A DNA stretch of 64,000 nt from Streptomyces sp. DI166 (GCF_900091315.1 NZ_FLSP01000031.1:1-64000), one strand, 5' to 3'. Counted from the first letter of the stretch, positions 1-8,866 are shown. Numbers and translations: made by a program. Notes: generated by a model from the sequence alone, not told the origin.

Positions 1-3000
1 CGCGAAGAACATGAACGCCTCGCTGGAGCTGCCGACCGCCACCTCCGGTCCGCGCGGTCCCGGTGAAGCTGCTGTTCGACAACCGCATCGTCATCAACAA
101 CCACCTCAAGCGCGCCCGGGGCGGGAAGATCTCCTTCACGCACCTGATCGGCTACGCGATGGTGCAGGCCATCAAGGCCATGCCGTCGATGAACTACTCC
201 TTCGCGGAGAAGGACGGCAAGCCCACCCTGGTCAAGCCTGACCACGTCAACCTCGGTCTCGCCATCGACCTGGTCAAGCCCAACGGCGACCGCCAGCTCG
301 TCGTCGCGGCGATCAAGAAGGCCGAGACGCTGAACTTCTTCGAGTTCTGGCAGGCTTACGAGGACATCGTCCGCCGCGCCCGCGACGGCAAGCTGACGAT
401 GGACGACTTCACCGGCGTCACCGTCTCCCTGACCAACCCCGGCGGCCTCGGCACCGTGCACTCCGTGCCGCGTCTGATGCCCGGCCAGTCGGTGATCATG
501 GGCGTCGGCTCCATGGACTACCCGGCGGAGTTCCAGGGCACCTCCCAGGACACCCTGAACAAGCTCGGCATCTCCAAGGTCATGACGCTCACGTCGACCT
601 ACGACCACCGGGTCATCCAGGGCGCCGCCTCCGGCGAGTTCCTGCGCCAGGTCGCCAACCTCCTCCTCGGCGAGAACGGCTTCTACGACGACATCTTCGA
701 GGCCCTGCGCATCCCCTACGAGCCGGTCCGCTGGCTCAAGGACATCGACGCCAGCCACGACGACGACGTCACCAAGGCCGCCCGGGTCTTCGAGCTGATC
801 CACTCCTACCGGGTCCGCGGCCACGTCATGGCCGACACCGACCCGCTGGAGTACCGCCAGCGCAAGCACCCCGACCTCGACATCACCGAGCACGGCCTGA
901 CCCTGTGGGACCTGGAGCGCGAGTTCGCCGTCGGCGGCTTCTCCGGCAAGTCCCTGATGAAGCTGCGCGACATCCTCGGCGTGCTGCGCGACTCGTACTG
1001 CCGCACCACCGGCATCGAGTTCATGCACATCCAGGACCCCAAGCAGCGCAAGTGGATCCAGGACCGGGTCGAGCGCGGCCACACCAAGCCCGAGCGCGAG
1101 GAGCAGCTGCGCATCCTGCGCCGGCTGAACGCCGCCGAGGCCTTCGAGACCTTCCTGCAGACGAAGTACGTCGGGCAGAAGCGGTTCTCCCTGGAGGGCG
1201 GCGAGTCCGTCATCCCGCTGCTGGACGCGGTCATCGACTCCGCGGCCGAGTCCCGCCTGGACGAGGTCGTCATCGGCATGGCCCACCGCGGCCGGCTGAA
1301 CGTCCTCGCCAACATCGTCGGCAAGTCCTACGCGCAGATCTTCCGCGAGTTCGAGGGCAACCTCGACCCGAAGTCGATGCACGGCTCCGGCGACGTGAAG
1401 TACCACCTGGGCGCCGAGGGCACCTTCACCGGCCTGGACGGCGAGCAGATCAAGGTCTCCCTGGTCGCCAACCCCTCCCACCTGGAGGCGGTGGACCCGG
1501 TCCTGGAGGGCGTCGCGCGCGCCAAGCAGGACGTCATCAACAAGGGCGGCACCGACTTCACGGTCCTGCCGGTGGCGATCCACGGCGACGCGGCCTTCGC
1601 GGGCCAGGGCGTGGTGGCCGAGACCCTGAACATGTCGCAGCTGCGCGGCTACCGCACCGGCGGCACGGTCCACATCGTCATCAACAACCAGGTCGGCTTC
1701 ACGGCGGCCCCCGAGTCGTCGCGCTCCTCGATGTACGCCACCGACGTGGCCCGCATGATCGAGGCCCCGATCTTCCACGTGAACGGCGACGACCCCGAGG
1801 CGGTCGTCCGCGTTGCCCGTCTGGCCTTCGAGTTCCGCCAGGCGTTCAACAAGGACGTGGTGATCGACCTCATCTGCTACCGCCGCCGCGGTCACAACGA
1901 GTCGGACAACCCGGCCTTCACCCAGCCGCTGATGTACGACCTGATCGACAAGAAGCGCTCGGTGCGCAAGCTCTACACCGAGTCCCTGATCGGTCGCGGC
2001 GACATCACCCTGGAAGAGGCCGAGCAGGCGCTCCAGGACTACCAGGGCCAGCTGGAGAAGGTCTTCACGGAGGTCCGCGAGGCCACCTCGCAGCCCGCCG
2101 TCGCCGAGCACGTGGACCCGCAGGCGGAGTTCCCGGTCGCGGTCAGCACGGCCGTCTCCGCGGAGGTCGTCAAGCGGATCGCCGAGTCCCAGGTCAACAT
2201 CCCCGACCACATCACCGTCCACCCGCGTCTGCTGCCGCAGCTGCAGCGCCGGGCGACGATGGTCGAGGAGGGCACCATCGACTGGGGCATGGGCGAGACC
2301 CTCGCGATCGGCTCGCTGCTCCTTGAGGGCGTCCCGGTCCGGCTCGCCGGCCAGGACTCCCAGCGCGGCACCTTCGGCCAGCGCCACGCGGTGATCATCG
2401 ACCGCGAGACGGGCGAGGAGTTCACGCCGCTGATGTACCTCTCCGAGGAACAGGCGCGGCTGAACGTCTACAACTCCCTGCTCTCCGAGTACGCGGCGAT
2501 GGGCTTCGAGTACGGCTACTCGCTGGCCCGCCCCGAGTCGCTGGTGATGTGGGAGGCGCAGTTCGGCGACTTCGTCAACGGCGCCCAGACGGTCGTGGAC
2601 GAGTTCATCTCGTCGGCGGAGCAGAAGTGGGGCCAGACCTCCGGCGTCACGCTCCTCCTCCCGCACGGCTACGAGGGCCAGGGCCCGGACCACTCCTCGG
2701 CCCGCCCGGAGCGGTTCCTCCAGCTCTGCGCCCAGAACAACATGACGGTCGCGATGCCCACGCTCCCGTCGAACTACTTCCACCTCCTGCGCTGGCAGGT
2801 GCACAACCCGCACCACAAGCCGCTGGTCGTCTTCACCCCGAAGTCGATGCTGCGTCTGAAGGCCGCCGCGTCGAAGGCGGAGGAGTTCACCACCGGCCAG
2901 TTCCGCCCGGTCATCGGCGACAGTTCGGTGGACCCGGCCGCGGTCAAGAAGGTCGTGTTCTGCGCGGGCAAGGTCTACTACGACATCGAGGCCGAGCGGC

Positions 3001-3326
3001 AGAAGCGCGGTGTCACGGACACGGCGATCATCCGGATCGAGCGCCTGTACCCGCTGCCGGGTGCCGAGCTCCAGGCCGAGATCGCCAAGTACCCGAACGC
3101 CGAGAAGTACCTGTGGGCCCAGGAGGAGCCGGCGAACCAGGGCGCGTGGCCGTTCATCGCCCTGAACCTCATCGACCACCTGGACCTGGCGGTCGGCGCG
3201 GACGTGCCGCACGGCGAGCGCCTGCGCCGCATCTCGCGTCCGCACAGCTCGTCCCCGGCGGTCGGCTCGGCCAAGCGCCACCAGGCCGAGCAGGAGCAGC
3301 TGGTCCGCGAGGTCTTCGAGGCGTAA
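1..3326 (+). CDS. kgd: Multifunctional 2-oxoglutarate dehydrogenase E1/E2-like subunit, 5'-truncated, with an apparent frameshift near base 47
   Basis: This is the thiamine-diphosphate enzyme that decarboxylates 2-oxoglutarate in the TCA cycle. The actinobacterial form fuses a succinyltransferase-like (E2o) domain to the E1 domain. The E2 part holds the DHRVIQG motif (about base 603). The E1 part holds GMAHRGRLN (about 1276), HGDAAFAGQG (about 1582) and the cofactor motif HVNGDD (about 1777). From base 63 to the TAA at 3324-3326 there are 1087 open codons; the family is roughly 1200-1300 residues, so the amino end lies upstream of the window. Bases 11-46 encode family sequence in another frame (NASLELPTATS). 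The expected continuation VRAVPVKLL appears only if one G at 47/48 is removed. As written, the reading frame breaks there. A sequencing error is more likely than loss of a central metabolic gene. Confidence 0.93.
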
Positions 3327-3359
3327 GCGCCGGTTCGAGGCGTAAGCGTCTGGCTGTCC

Positions 3360-3396
3360 GGCAGGGCCGTACCCCGATCGGGGGTGCGGCCCTGCC
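3360..3396 (+). terminator. Hairpin terminator after kgd
   Basis: GGCAGGGCCG pairs with CGGCCCTGCC, and the inner part (TACCCC against GGGGGT) extends the stem around a GATC loop. It lies 34 bases past the kgd stop and just before the next start. There is no long T-run, as is usual in Streptomyces. Confidence 0.7.
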
Positions 3397-3412
3397 GCCT
3401 TATCCTGTGGGC

Positions 3413-3592
3413 ATGTACTTCACCGACCGTGGCATCGAAGAACTGGAGAAGCGGCGCGGCGAGGAGGAAGTCACCTTCGAGTGGCTCGCCGAGCAGTTGC
3501 GCACGTTCGTCGACCTGAACCCCGACTTCGAGGTCCCGGTGGAGCGCCTCGCGACGTGGCTGGCCCGCCTGGACGACGAGGACGACGAGTAA
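3413..3592 (+). CDS. Small acidic DUF6104-type protein
   Basis: This is a 59-residue protein starting MYFTDRGIEELEKRRGEEEV and ending in the acidic tail DDEDDE. I recognise the start as typical of a small conserved actinobacterial family (DUF6104) with no known function. There is no signal peptide or membrane segment, and the predicted content is mostly helical and charged. The ATG at 3413 is the first start after the hairpin at 3360-3396. The conserved amino terminus supports this start, although no strong ribosome site is seen. It sits directly downstream of kgd on the same strand but behind the terminator, so it may be partly uncoupled from it. Confidence 0.75.
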   Translation: MYFTDRGIEELEKRRGEEEVTFEWLAEQLRTFVDLNPDFEVPVERLATWLARLDDEDDE

Positions 3593-3682
3593 CACCCCAC
3601 ACGCAGGGCGTCTCTTGGAGGCGCCCTCTTCTGTTTCCCGTGCGGCCTCTGCGATGTTCCGCTGCTGCGCGGTGCCGGCCCG

Positions 3683-4498
3683 TCAGTCGCGCGGGCGGGT
3701 CACGTCGAACGCGAGCCCCAGCGCCCCGTGTGCCAGCAGCACCGCTCCCGCGATGAGCCAGCCGGGGCTGCGGCGGTGCAGACCCCAGACCGTGGCCGGG
3801 ACGCCCGCTGTGAGCTGGGCGAGGTGCAGGGCGCGCGCCTGGGGGGTGCCCGACCAGGGGAACCAGGGGGTGAAACGGCCCACGTCCACGGCGTCCAGTT
3901 CCGCGCGAACCGTCTCACGCCAGCCGGCGCGCTCGACGGGGTGGGCGCCGGGGTGCGCGCGTACGGCGGCGCGCAGGCGGTCGGCGGGTTCGCCGGGGGC
4001 GAGGCCGTCGGGGAGGGCGACTCCGGCGTGGGTGAGGACCGCGAGCAGGCCCGCCAGGCGGGCGGGGGCGTCGGCGTCCGGGTCCGGTTTCGTCAGGGCG
4101 TCCAGGGCCTCCATGTCGAGCACCGGGTCCAGGCCCAGCCGGGCGGCGAAGGTGTGCATGGCCTCGTCCTCACCGACGGGCGTGCCGTTGCGCAGCCAGA
4201 TGTAGCCGACGGGGCGGCGGAAGCCGGACGCGAGGGTGAACCCGGCGCGGTCCTCGTCCCACCACAGCGCGAGTACGGGCCAGGGCGCGCCGACGGCGAG
4301 CGCGCTCGCCCAGCCGGTGAGCACGCGGTCGACCGGCTCCTCGTTCTGCGCCCAGGGCGTGCCCTCCGGCACCAGCACGCTCCACTCCTCGCCCGCCGGG
4401 GCGAGGAGCATGGGTTCCCGGAGCAGCGGGGCGACGGGGGCGACGGATTCCGGCTCGGCGCGGCAGAGCAGCAGGGCTCCGGGGGTCGACATGCTCAT
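3683..4498 (-). CDS. Hypothetical protein with a carboxy-terminal hydrophobic segment
   Basis: This is a 271-residue protein of unrecognised function. The amino half is rich in Trp, Pro and Glu. The carboxy end has one clear hydrophobic stretch (GWLIAGAVLLAHGALGLAF) followed by a short basic tail, so it may be membrane-anchored at its C-terminus. I chose the ATG at 4498 (MSMSTPGALLLC); a second ATG two codons later is equally possible. The open frame continues upstream, but that extension is Arg/Gly-rich and runs into the promoter region of the divergent DUF4097 operon. The gene converges on the DUF6104 gene. Codon use is like that of its neighbours. Confidence 0.7.
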   Translation of the reverse strand: MSMSTPGALLLCRAEPESVAPVAPLLREPMLLAPAGEEWSVLVPEGTPWAQNEEPVDRVLTGWASALAVGAPWPVLALWWDEDRAGFTLASGFRRPVGYIWLRNGTPVGEDEAMHTFAARLGLDPVLDMEALDALTKPDPDADAPARLAGLLAVLTHAGVALPDGLAPGEPADRLRAAVRAHPGAHPVERAGWRETVRAELDAVDVGRFTPWFPWSGTPQARALHLAQLTAGVPATVWGLHRRSPGWLIAGAVLLAHGALGLAFDVTRPRD

Positions 4499-4573
4499 AC
4501 GGTAGGGCGATCTGTGGCGATTGGTCACTTTTGAACCCGACGGTCGACCTCCCCTCACCCCCGAAAGAGTGTC

Positions 4574-4629
4574 TTGACTTTCCCCGAGCGCGATATATCG
4601 TGATTGACAGGAGACGCGATATGGCGCGT
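4574..4629 (+). promoter_or_regulatory. Promoter and probable PadR operator of the DUF4097-padR operon
   Basis: TTGACT (4574-4579) and TATCGT (4596-4601) are 16 bases apart and fit a housekeeping promoter. The -10 lies inside a perfect 10-bp palindrome, CGATATATCG (4591-4600). The octamer CGCGATAT occurs at 4589-4596 and again at 4615-4622, 26 bp apart. The second copy lies in an inverted repeat, ACGCG-N6-CGCGT (4614-4629). Binding by the PadR protein encoded downstream is inferred. Confidence 0.5.
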
Positions 4630-4650
4630 TGTCACGGGGAGGTCGTCACC

Positions 4651-5676
4651 ATGACCGAGTGGTCCGTCACGGAGCCGAAGAAGCTCACCTTCGACGAACC
4701 GGTGCGCGAGCTGCACGTACGGATCGTCAACGGAACGGTGAACGTGGTGGGCACCGACGAGGGTTCCGCCCGCCTCGAAGTCTCCGCGGTGGAGGGCCCA
4801 CCCCTGGTGGTCACCCAGGAGCGCGGCACCCTCACCGTCGCCTACGAGGACCTGCCCTGGAAGGGCTTCCTGAAGTGGCTCGACCGCAAGGGCTGGCGGC
4901 GCAGCGCCGTGGTCTCGCTGGCGGTCCCGGCCGACACCCGCGTCGAGGTGGGCGTGGTCGGCGCGGGCGCCGTGGTCTCCGGGGTGCGCGGACCCTCGGT
5001 GGTCAAGGGCGTCACCGGCGACACCACACTCGTCGGCCTCTCCGGCCCGGTCCGCGCCGACACCGTCTCCGGGAACCTGGAGGCCCAGGCCGTCACCGGC
5101 GACCTCCGCTTCAACTCGGTCTCGGGCGACCTCACCGTCGTCGAGGGGTCGGGCCCCTCCGTGCGCGCGGACTCGGTCAGCGGCTCGATGATCGTCGACC
5201 TCGACCCGGAGGGCCCGACGGACGTACGGCTCACCAGTGTCTCGGGCGAGATCGCCATCCGCCTCCCCCACCCGGCCGACGCCGACGTCGAGGCCAACAC
5301 CGCGAGCGGCACCATCTCCAACGCCTTCGACGGACTGCGGGTGCACGGCCAGTGGGGCGCCCACAAGATCACCGGCAAGCTGGGCGCGGGCAACGGCAAG
5401 CTGCGGGCGACCACCGTCTCGGGCTCCATCGCCCTGCTGCGCCGTCCGGCCCGCGAGGAGGAGCCGTGGGAGGCGGAGTTCTGGGAGGACGGCCCGGCGG
5501 AGACCGCACCGCCCGGCTCGGCGGAGACCGCACCGCCCGGCTCGGCGGAGACCGCACCGCCCGGCTCGGGGGAGAATTCCGAGGCCGGCCAGGACTCCAC
5601 ACCGCCCACCGAAGCCGACCCGGGCGACCCGGCCGACGGCACGACCGACGGTACGACCGACAAGAAGGTGCTCTGA
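4651..5676 (+). CDS. DUF4097 family beta-strand repeat protein
   Basis: This is a 341-residue protein. The middle consists of repeated short beta-strand units built around 'VSG' and 'TGD' turns (GVTGDTTLVG, VSGDLTVVEG, VSGSMIVDLD, VSGEIAIRL, ASGTISNAF, VSGSIALL). This is the hallmark of DUF4097 putative adhesin/envelope-stress proteins. No signal peptide or membrane segment is seen. The carboxy tail is acidic and Pro-rich, with three copies of an eight-residue ETAPPGSA unit. I chose the ATG at 4651 because GGGGAGG (4636-4642) lies 8 bases before it; an in-frame ATG at 4621 lacks such a site. The padR stop-start junction follows directly, with 1 base between TGA and ATG, so the two genes are one operon. 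The function is unknown. Confidence 0.85.
   Translation: MTEWSVTEPKKLTFDEPVRELHVRIVNGTVNVVGTDEGSARLEVSAVEGPPLVVTQERGTLTVAYEDLPWKGFLKWLDRKGWRRSAVVSLAVPADTRVEVGVVGAGAVVSGVRGPSVVKGVTGDTTLVGLSGPVRADTVSGNLEAQAVTGDLRFNSVSGDLTVVEGSGPSVRADSVSGSMIVDLDPEGPTDVRLTSVSGEIAIRLPHPADADVEANTASGTISNAFDGLRVHGQWGAHKITGKLGAGNGKLRATTVSGSIALLRRPAREEEPWEAEFWEDGPAETAPPGSAETAPPGSAETAPPGSGENSEAGQDSTPPTEADPGDPADGTTDGTTDKKVL
5497..5568 (+). repeat. Three perfect 24-bp tandem repeats inside the DUF4097 gene
   Basis: Three identical 24-base units at 5497-5520, 5521-5544 and 5545-5568 encode the ETAPPGSA octapeptide three times. The unit is a multiple of 3, so copy-number change would keep the frame. Confidence 0.95.
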
Positions 5677-5677
5677 C

Positions 5678-6778
5678 ATGCCTCCCGTCTTCGCCCACGG
5701 CCGTCTCCGCCTGTACCTGCTCAAACTGCTGGACGAGGCGCCGCGCCACGGCTACGAGGTGATCCGCCTCCTTGAGGAGCGCTTCCAGGGCCTGTACGCC
5801 CCGTCGGCGGGCACGGTCTACCCCCGGCTGGCGAAGCTGGAGAGCGAGGGCCTGGTCACGCACACCACCGAGGGCGGCCGCAAGGTGTACGCCATCACCG
5901 ACGCCGGACGCGCCGAACTGGCCGACCGCAGCGGGGAACTGGCCGACCTGGAGCTGGAGATCCGGGAGTCGGTCGCGGAGCTGGCCGCGGAGATACGGGC
6001 CGATGTGCGCGGCGCGGCCGGGAACCTGCGCCGGGAGATGCGCGCGGCGGCCTCCGAGGCCCGGCAGGACGGCAAGGGCAAGGCGGGCGGCGGACCGCTC
6101 GGCGACCTCGGCGACCTGACCGACTTCACCGACAAGGAGGCCTGGCGGGCGGCCAAGGAGGAGATGCGGCGGGCCAAGCAGGAGTGGAAGGAGCAGGCCC
6201 GGCGTGCCAAGGACGAGAGCCGTCGGGCCCGCGAGGAGGCCCAGCGCGCCCGGCGCCAGGCCAAGGAGGCTCAGGACCGGGCCCGCGCCCAGGCCCAAGA
6301 GGAGATGCAGCGCATCGCCAAACGGGTCCAGGACCATGTGCAGGACCACTTCGCCCGCGGCGACTGGCCGACCGGCGTGCGCGAGGGCCTCACGGAACTG
6401 GCCAAGGAGTTCGGCGAGTTCGGGAAGGACTTCGGCAAGGAGTTCGGGAAGGACTTCGGCTTCGGCCGCCCCGGCACGGCGACCGGCCAGACCGGCCAGA
6501 CCGACCGGCACCCGGAGTCGTCGGACGCCCCGGTGTACTCCGAGACCCCGGAGGACTTCCCCGCCGAGTACGAGCCGTCCTGGGCCCAGGAGGACGCCAA
6601 GGACTCCACCGGCGACCCGGCCCGCGACCTGGAGCGGCTGCTGGACCGCTTCCGTGACGACATCCGTGACGCGGCCCGCGACCACGGTGTGACGGCGGAT
6701 CAACTCCGCGACGCCCGCAGGCATCTGTCCACGGCGGCGGCCCACATAGGGGCACTGCTGAGGGGGCCGAAGGCGTAG
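5678..6778 (+). CDS. PadR family transcriptional regulator with a long charged helical extension
   Basis: This is a 366-residue protein. Residues 1-90 are a PadR winged helix (RLYLLKLLDEAPRHGYEVI, then GTVYPRLAKLESEGLV and GGRKVYAITDAGR). The long remainder is very unusual. It contains amphipathic Arg/Glu/Lys/Ala-rich coiled-coil segments (about 95-225), a phenylalanine-glycine motif series (FGEFGKDFGKEFGKDFGFG), an acidic linker, and a final helical segment (LERLLDRFRDDIRDAARDHG). The start ATG at 5678 follows the DUF4097 stop by one base. It probably represses its own operon through the palindromic site at 4589-4629. The ligand is unknown. PadR proteins usually have about 110-200 residues, so the tail is a lineage-specific addition. 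Confidence 0.85.
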   Translation: MPPVFAHGRLRLYLLKLLDEAPRHGYEVIRLLEERFQGLYAPSAGTVYPRLAKLESEGLVTHTTEGGRKVYAITDAGRAELADRSGELADLELEIRESVAELAAEIRADVRGAAGNLRREMRAAASEARQDGKGKAGGGPLGDLGDLTDFTDKEAWRAAKEEMRRAKQEWKEQARRAKDESRRAREEAQRARRQAKEAQDRARAQAQEEMQRIAKRVQDHVQDHFARGDWPTGVREGLTELAKEFGEFGKDFGKEFGKDFGFGRPGTATGQTGQTDRHPESSDAPVYSETPEDFPAEYEPSWAQEDAKDSTGDPARDLERLLDRFRDDIRDAARDHGVTADQLRDARRHLSTAAAHIGALLRGPKA

Positions 6779-6782
6779 CGGC

Positions 6783-7346
6783 TCAGCCGGCCTTGGCCTC
6801 TCCCTGCCCGTAGAGGACCCGGGTCACCGACGCGCTGGTGACCCCGTGGTCGGCGAGGACCTCGGCCGGCACCCCGGGGGAGGCCGTGAGGGCGAGCAGG
6901 ATGTGCTCGTCGCCGATGTGCCGGTCGCGGTGGGCCAGGGCGATGCGCAGGGAGCGTTCGAGGACGCCCTTGGCGTCCCGGCCGAAGGACCGGCGGCCGG
7001 ACCACCAGCCCTTCCCCCCGCGGTCGCCGGACATCGCGCCGACGCCGTGCACCTCCTCGACCCGGGCGACGATCTCGGCGACGTCGATACCGAGTCCGGC
7101 GAGCGCGTCGGACTCGGCCTGCGACAGCCCGGCCCGCCTCCGCGCCTCGCCGAGCGCGTCGCGGACGGACTCCCTGCGCTCCGCGAGCCCCAGCGCGGCC
7201 AGCACGAAGGAGGCACGGCTGCCTTCCCGGTCGAGCAGGGCGAGCAGCAGGTGCTCGGTGTCGACCGTGCCGGCGCCGGACCGTTCCGCGTACTCGACCG
7301 CGCCCTTCACCACGGCGCGGGCGTCCTTGGTGAACCGCTCGAACAT
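6783..7346 (-). CDS. Clp N-terminal domain protein (stand-alone, two repeats)
   Basis: This is a 187-residue protein consisting only of two Clp_N repeats (MFERFTKDARAVVKGAVEYAE..TEHLLLALL, then DAKGVLERSLRIALAHRDRHIGDEHILLAL). There are no AAA+ ATPase modules, so it resembles the substrate/adaptor-binding head of ClpC without its motor. It may bind ClpC substrates or adaptors, which is inferred. Its ATG overlaps the stop of the upstream HTH gene in the sequence TGATG, so translation is probably coupled. The gene ends 4 bases from the convergent padR stop. Confidence 0.85.
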   Translation of the reverse strand: MFERFTKDARAVVKGAVEYAERSGAGTVDTEHLLLALLDREGSRASFVLAALGLAERRESVRDALGEARRRAGLSQAESDALAGLGIDVAEIVARVEEVHGVGAMSGDRGGKGWWSGRRSFGRDAKGVLERSLRIALAHRDRHIGDEHILLALTASPGVPAEVLADHGVTSASVTRVLYGQGEAKAG

Positions 7347-7555
7347 CAATGCCTCCCGTACTTCTTGTGAACGGCCTGCCTGCTGACTCCGAGCTCCGCG
7401 GCGATCTCCTGCCACGACCACCCTTGATTGCGCGCACTGCGCACCTGTACGGCTTCCAGTTGCTCCAACAGCCGCCGCAACGCGGCGACGGCCCGCAGCC
7501 CAACCCTCGGGTCACGGTCACCGGCACGTGCGGCGAGATCGGTTGCCTCACTCAT
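7346..7555 (-). CDS. Small helix-turn-helix regulator paired with the Clp_N protein
   Basis: This is a 69-residue DNA-binding protein. Its carboxy end is a helix-turn-helix (GWSWQEIAAELGVSRQAVHKKYGRH). The amino half (ALRRLLEQLEAVQV) looks like a dimerisation helix. I chose the ATG at 7555 (MSEATD); an ATG at 7567 would add four residues but sits inside the first inverted repeat. Stop and start overlap with the Clp_N gene (TGATG), so the pair forms one transcription unit. Two TGTCAAC-N4-GTTGACA repeats lie immediately upstream and are the obvious candidates for its own operator. Confidence 0.8.
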   Translation of the reverse strand: MSEATDLAARAGDRDPRVGLRAVAALRRLLEQLEAVQVRSARNQGWSWQEIAAELGVSRQAVHKKYGRH

Positions 7556-7558
7556 ACC

Positions 7559-7576
7559 TGTCAACATAGGTTGACG
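7559..7576 (-). promoter_or_regulatory. Operator-like inverted repeat 1 (TGTCAAC-N4-GTTGACG)
   Basis: TGTCAAC (7559-7565) and GTTGACG (7570-7576) are separated by ATAG, directly before the HTH gene start. It matches the second repeat at 7587-7604 at all but one arm base and lies 28 bp from it centre to centre. Autoregulation by the HTH protein is inferred. Confidence 0.6.
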
Positions 7577-7578
7577 AA

Positions 7579-7612
7579 CCCACCCCTGTCAACCTGAGTT
7601 GACAGGGGTGGG
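7579..7612 (-). promoter_or_regulatory. Operator-like inverted repeat 2 inside a 34-bp perfect palindrome; also a possible terminator
   Basis: Two perfect 15-base arms (7579-7593 and 7598-7612) flank a CTGA loop. The core is TGTCAAC-N4-GTTGACA. The core matches the neighbouring repeat at 7559-7576, which argues for protein binding. The long GC-rich stem also sits 26 bases past the oxidoreductase stop on the same strand, so it could end that transcript as well. Confidence 0.6.
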
Positions 7613-7637
7613 TGATAACCGGCGGAGCCAGAGACCC

Positions 7638-8608
7638 TCAGGAACCGGAGTTGGTCAGCACAACCTTCCCGAACAGCTCCCCGGAGGCCATGCGCTCGAA
7701 GCCCTCACGGGCCCGGTCCATGGGCAGGACCTCATCGATGACGGGCCGCACGCCCGTGGCGGCGCAGAAGGAAAGAAGATCCTCCAACTCGTCCTTGGTC
7801 CCCATGGTGGAGCCGACGACCTTGAGCTCCAGGAAGAAGATCCGGGTCAGCTCGGCGTGGGAGGGCCGGTCCCCGCTGGTGGCACCGGAGATGACGAGCG
7901 TGCCGCCGGGCTTCAGCGACTTGACGGAGTGCGACCAGGTGGCGGCACCGACGGTCTCGATGACGGCGTCGACGCGCTGCGGCAGCCGCGCCCCCGACTC
8001 CACGGCCTCGACCGCACCGAGTTCGAGAGCACGCTTGCGCTTGGCCTCGTCCCGGCTGGTGGCGAACACCCGCAGCCCCGCGGCCTTGCCGAGCACGATG
8101 GCGGCGGTGGCGACACCACCCCCGCACCCTGCACGAGCACGGAGTCACCGGGCCGCACCCCGGCGTTGGTGAAGAGCATCCGATACGCCGTCAGCCAGGC
8201 AGTAGGAAGGCAGGCGGCCTCCTCGAAGGACAGCTCTTTGGGCTTGGGAAGGATGTTCCAGGTGGGCACGGCGACCTGGTCGGCAAAGGTCCCCTGATAC
8301 CGCTCGGTGAGGATGGACCGGGGCTCCTTCGGCCCCACGCCGTGCCCACTCTGCCCAATGACGGAGTGCAGGACGACTTCATTGCCGTCCTCGTCGACAC
8401 CGGCGGCGTCGCACCCGAGGATCATCGGCAGCTTGTCCTCGGCGAGGCCGACGCCGCGCAGGGACCACAGGTCGTGATGGTTGAGGGAGGCGGCCCTGAC
8501 ATTGACCACGCTCCAGCCGGCACGGGCCTGTGGGGCAGGACGCTCCCCCAACTCAAGGCCGCTGAGCGGCTGGTCGCGATCGATTCGGGCGGCATACACA
8601 GCAAACAT
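7638..8608 (-). pseudogene. Zinc-type quinone oxidoreductase/alcohol dehydrogenase family gene with one frameshift
   Basis: This is an NAD(P)H-dependent medium-chain oxidoreductase. The amino part (start ATG 8608, MFAVYAARIDRDQPLSG) carries the GroES-like fold with NHHDLWSLRG. It reads correctly to VRPGDSVLVQGAG near base 8124. The carboxy part (GKAAGLRVFATSRDEAKRKR to the stop at 7638) continues the Rossmann domain in a different frame. The family sequence GAGGGVATAA is restored if the run of five C at 8119-8123 (G on the coding strand) had six. The total length would then be about 324 codons, normal for the family. A homopolymer sequencing error is the simplest explanation; a genuine recent null mutation is possible. 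It is a single gene, and its terminator may be the 34-bp palindrome at 7579-7612. Confidence 0.8.
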
Positions 8609-8755
8609 GCCCCGACGATAGGCCCGCCCCACCCCCACCGAAACGGCCCACACCTGTGACACATCCCCTCTTGTGCCCCCTCACCCCACCCACCCGCAGA
8701 CAGCCACGAAGCCCGGCCACATCCAGATGCTCTGCCCACCCACCCAGGCCACTTT

Positions 8756-8858
8756 CAGCCCGTCCGGCGCTTGAGGACGAGGCCGTCCAGGCCGATACCC
8801 ACCCACCCCCACCCCCTCCAGCCCGTCCGGCGCTTGAGGACGAGGCCGCCCAGGCCGA
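8756..8858. repeat. Two copies of a Streptomyces intergenic repeat (CCGTCCGGCGCTTGAGGACG type)
   Basis: Two 40-bp copies occupy 8756-8795 and 8819-8858 and differ at a single base. They contain CCGTCCGGCGCTTGAGGACG, a short element I know to be abundant between genes in many Streptomyces chromosomes. They lie in the 460-bp gap (8609-9068) between the divergent oxidoreductase promoter side and the end of the malic enzyme gene. That gap otherwise holds only hairpins and GC-rich filler. Confidence 0.85.
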
Positions 8859-8866
8859 CGGGGGTC

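Noticed and set aside
905..2326. Long open frame inside kgd in another frame (and a similar one at 2549-3592)
   Set aside because: The proteins are Arg/Gly/Pro-rich, typical of shadow frames in high-GC coding DNA, and kgd motifs lie in the other frame.
63..3326. Kgd as a genuine shorter protein starting at 63
   Set aside because: The upstream 12 residues match the family in another frame; the GTG at 63 is inside the domain and has no ribosome site.
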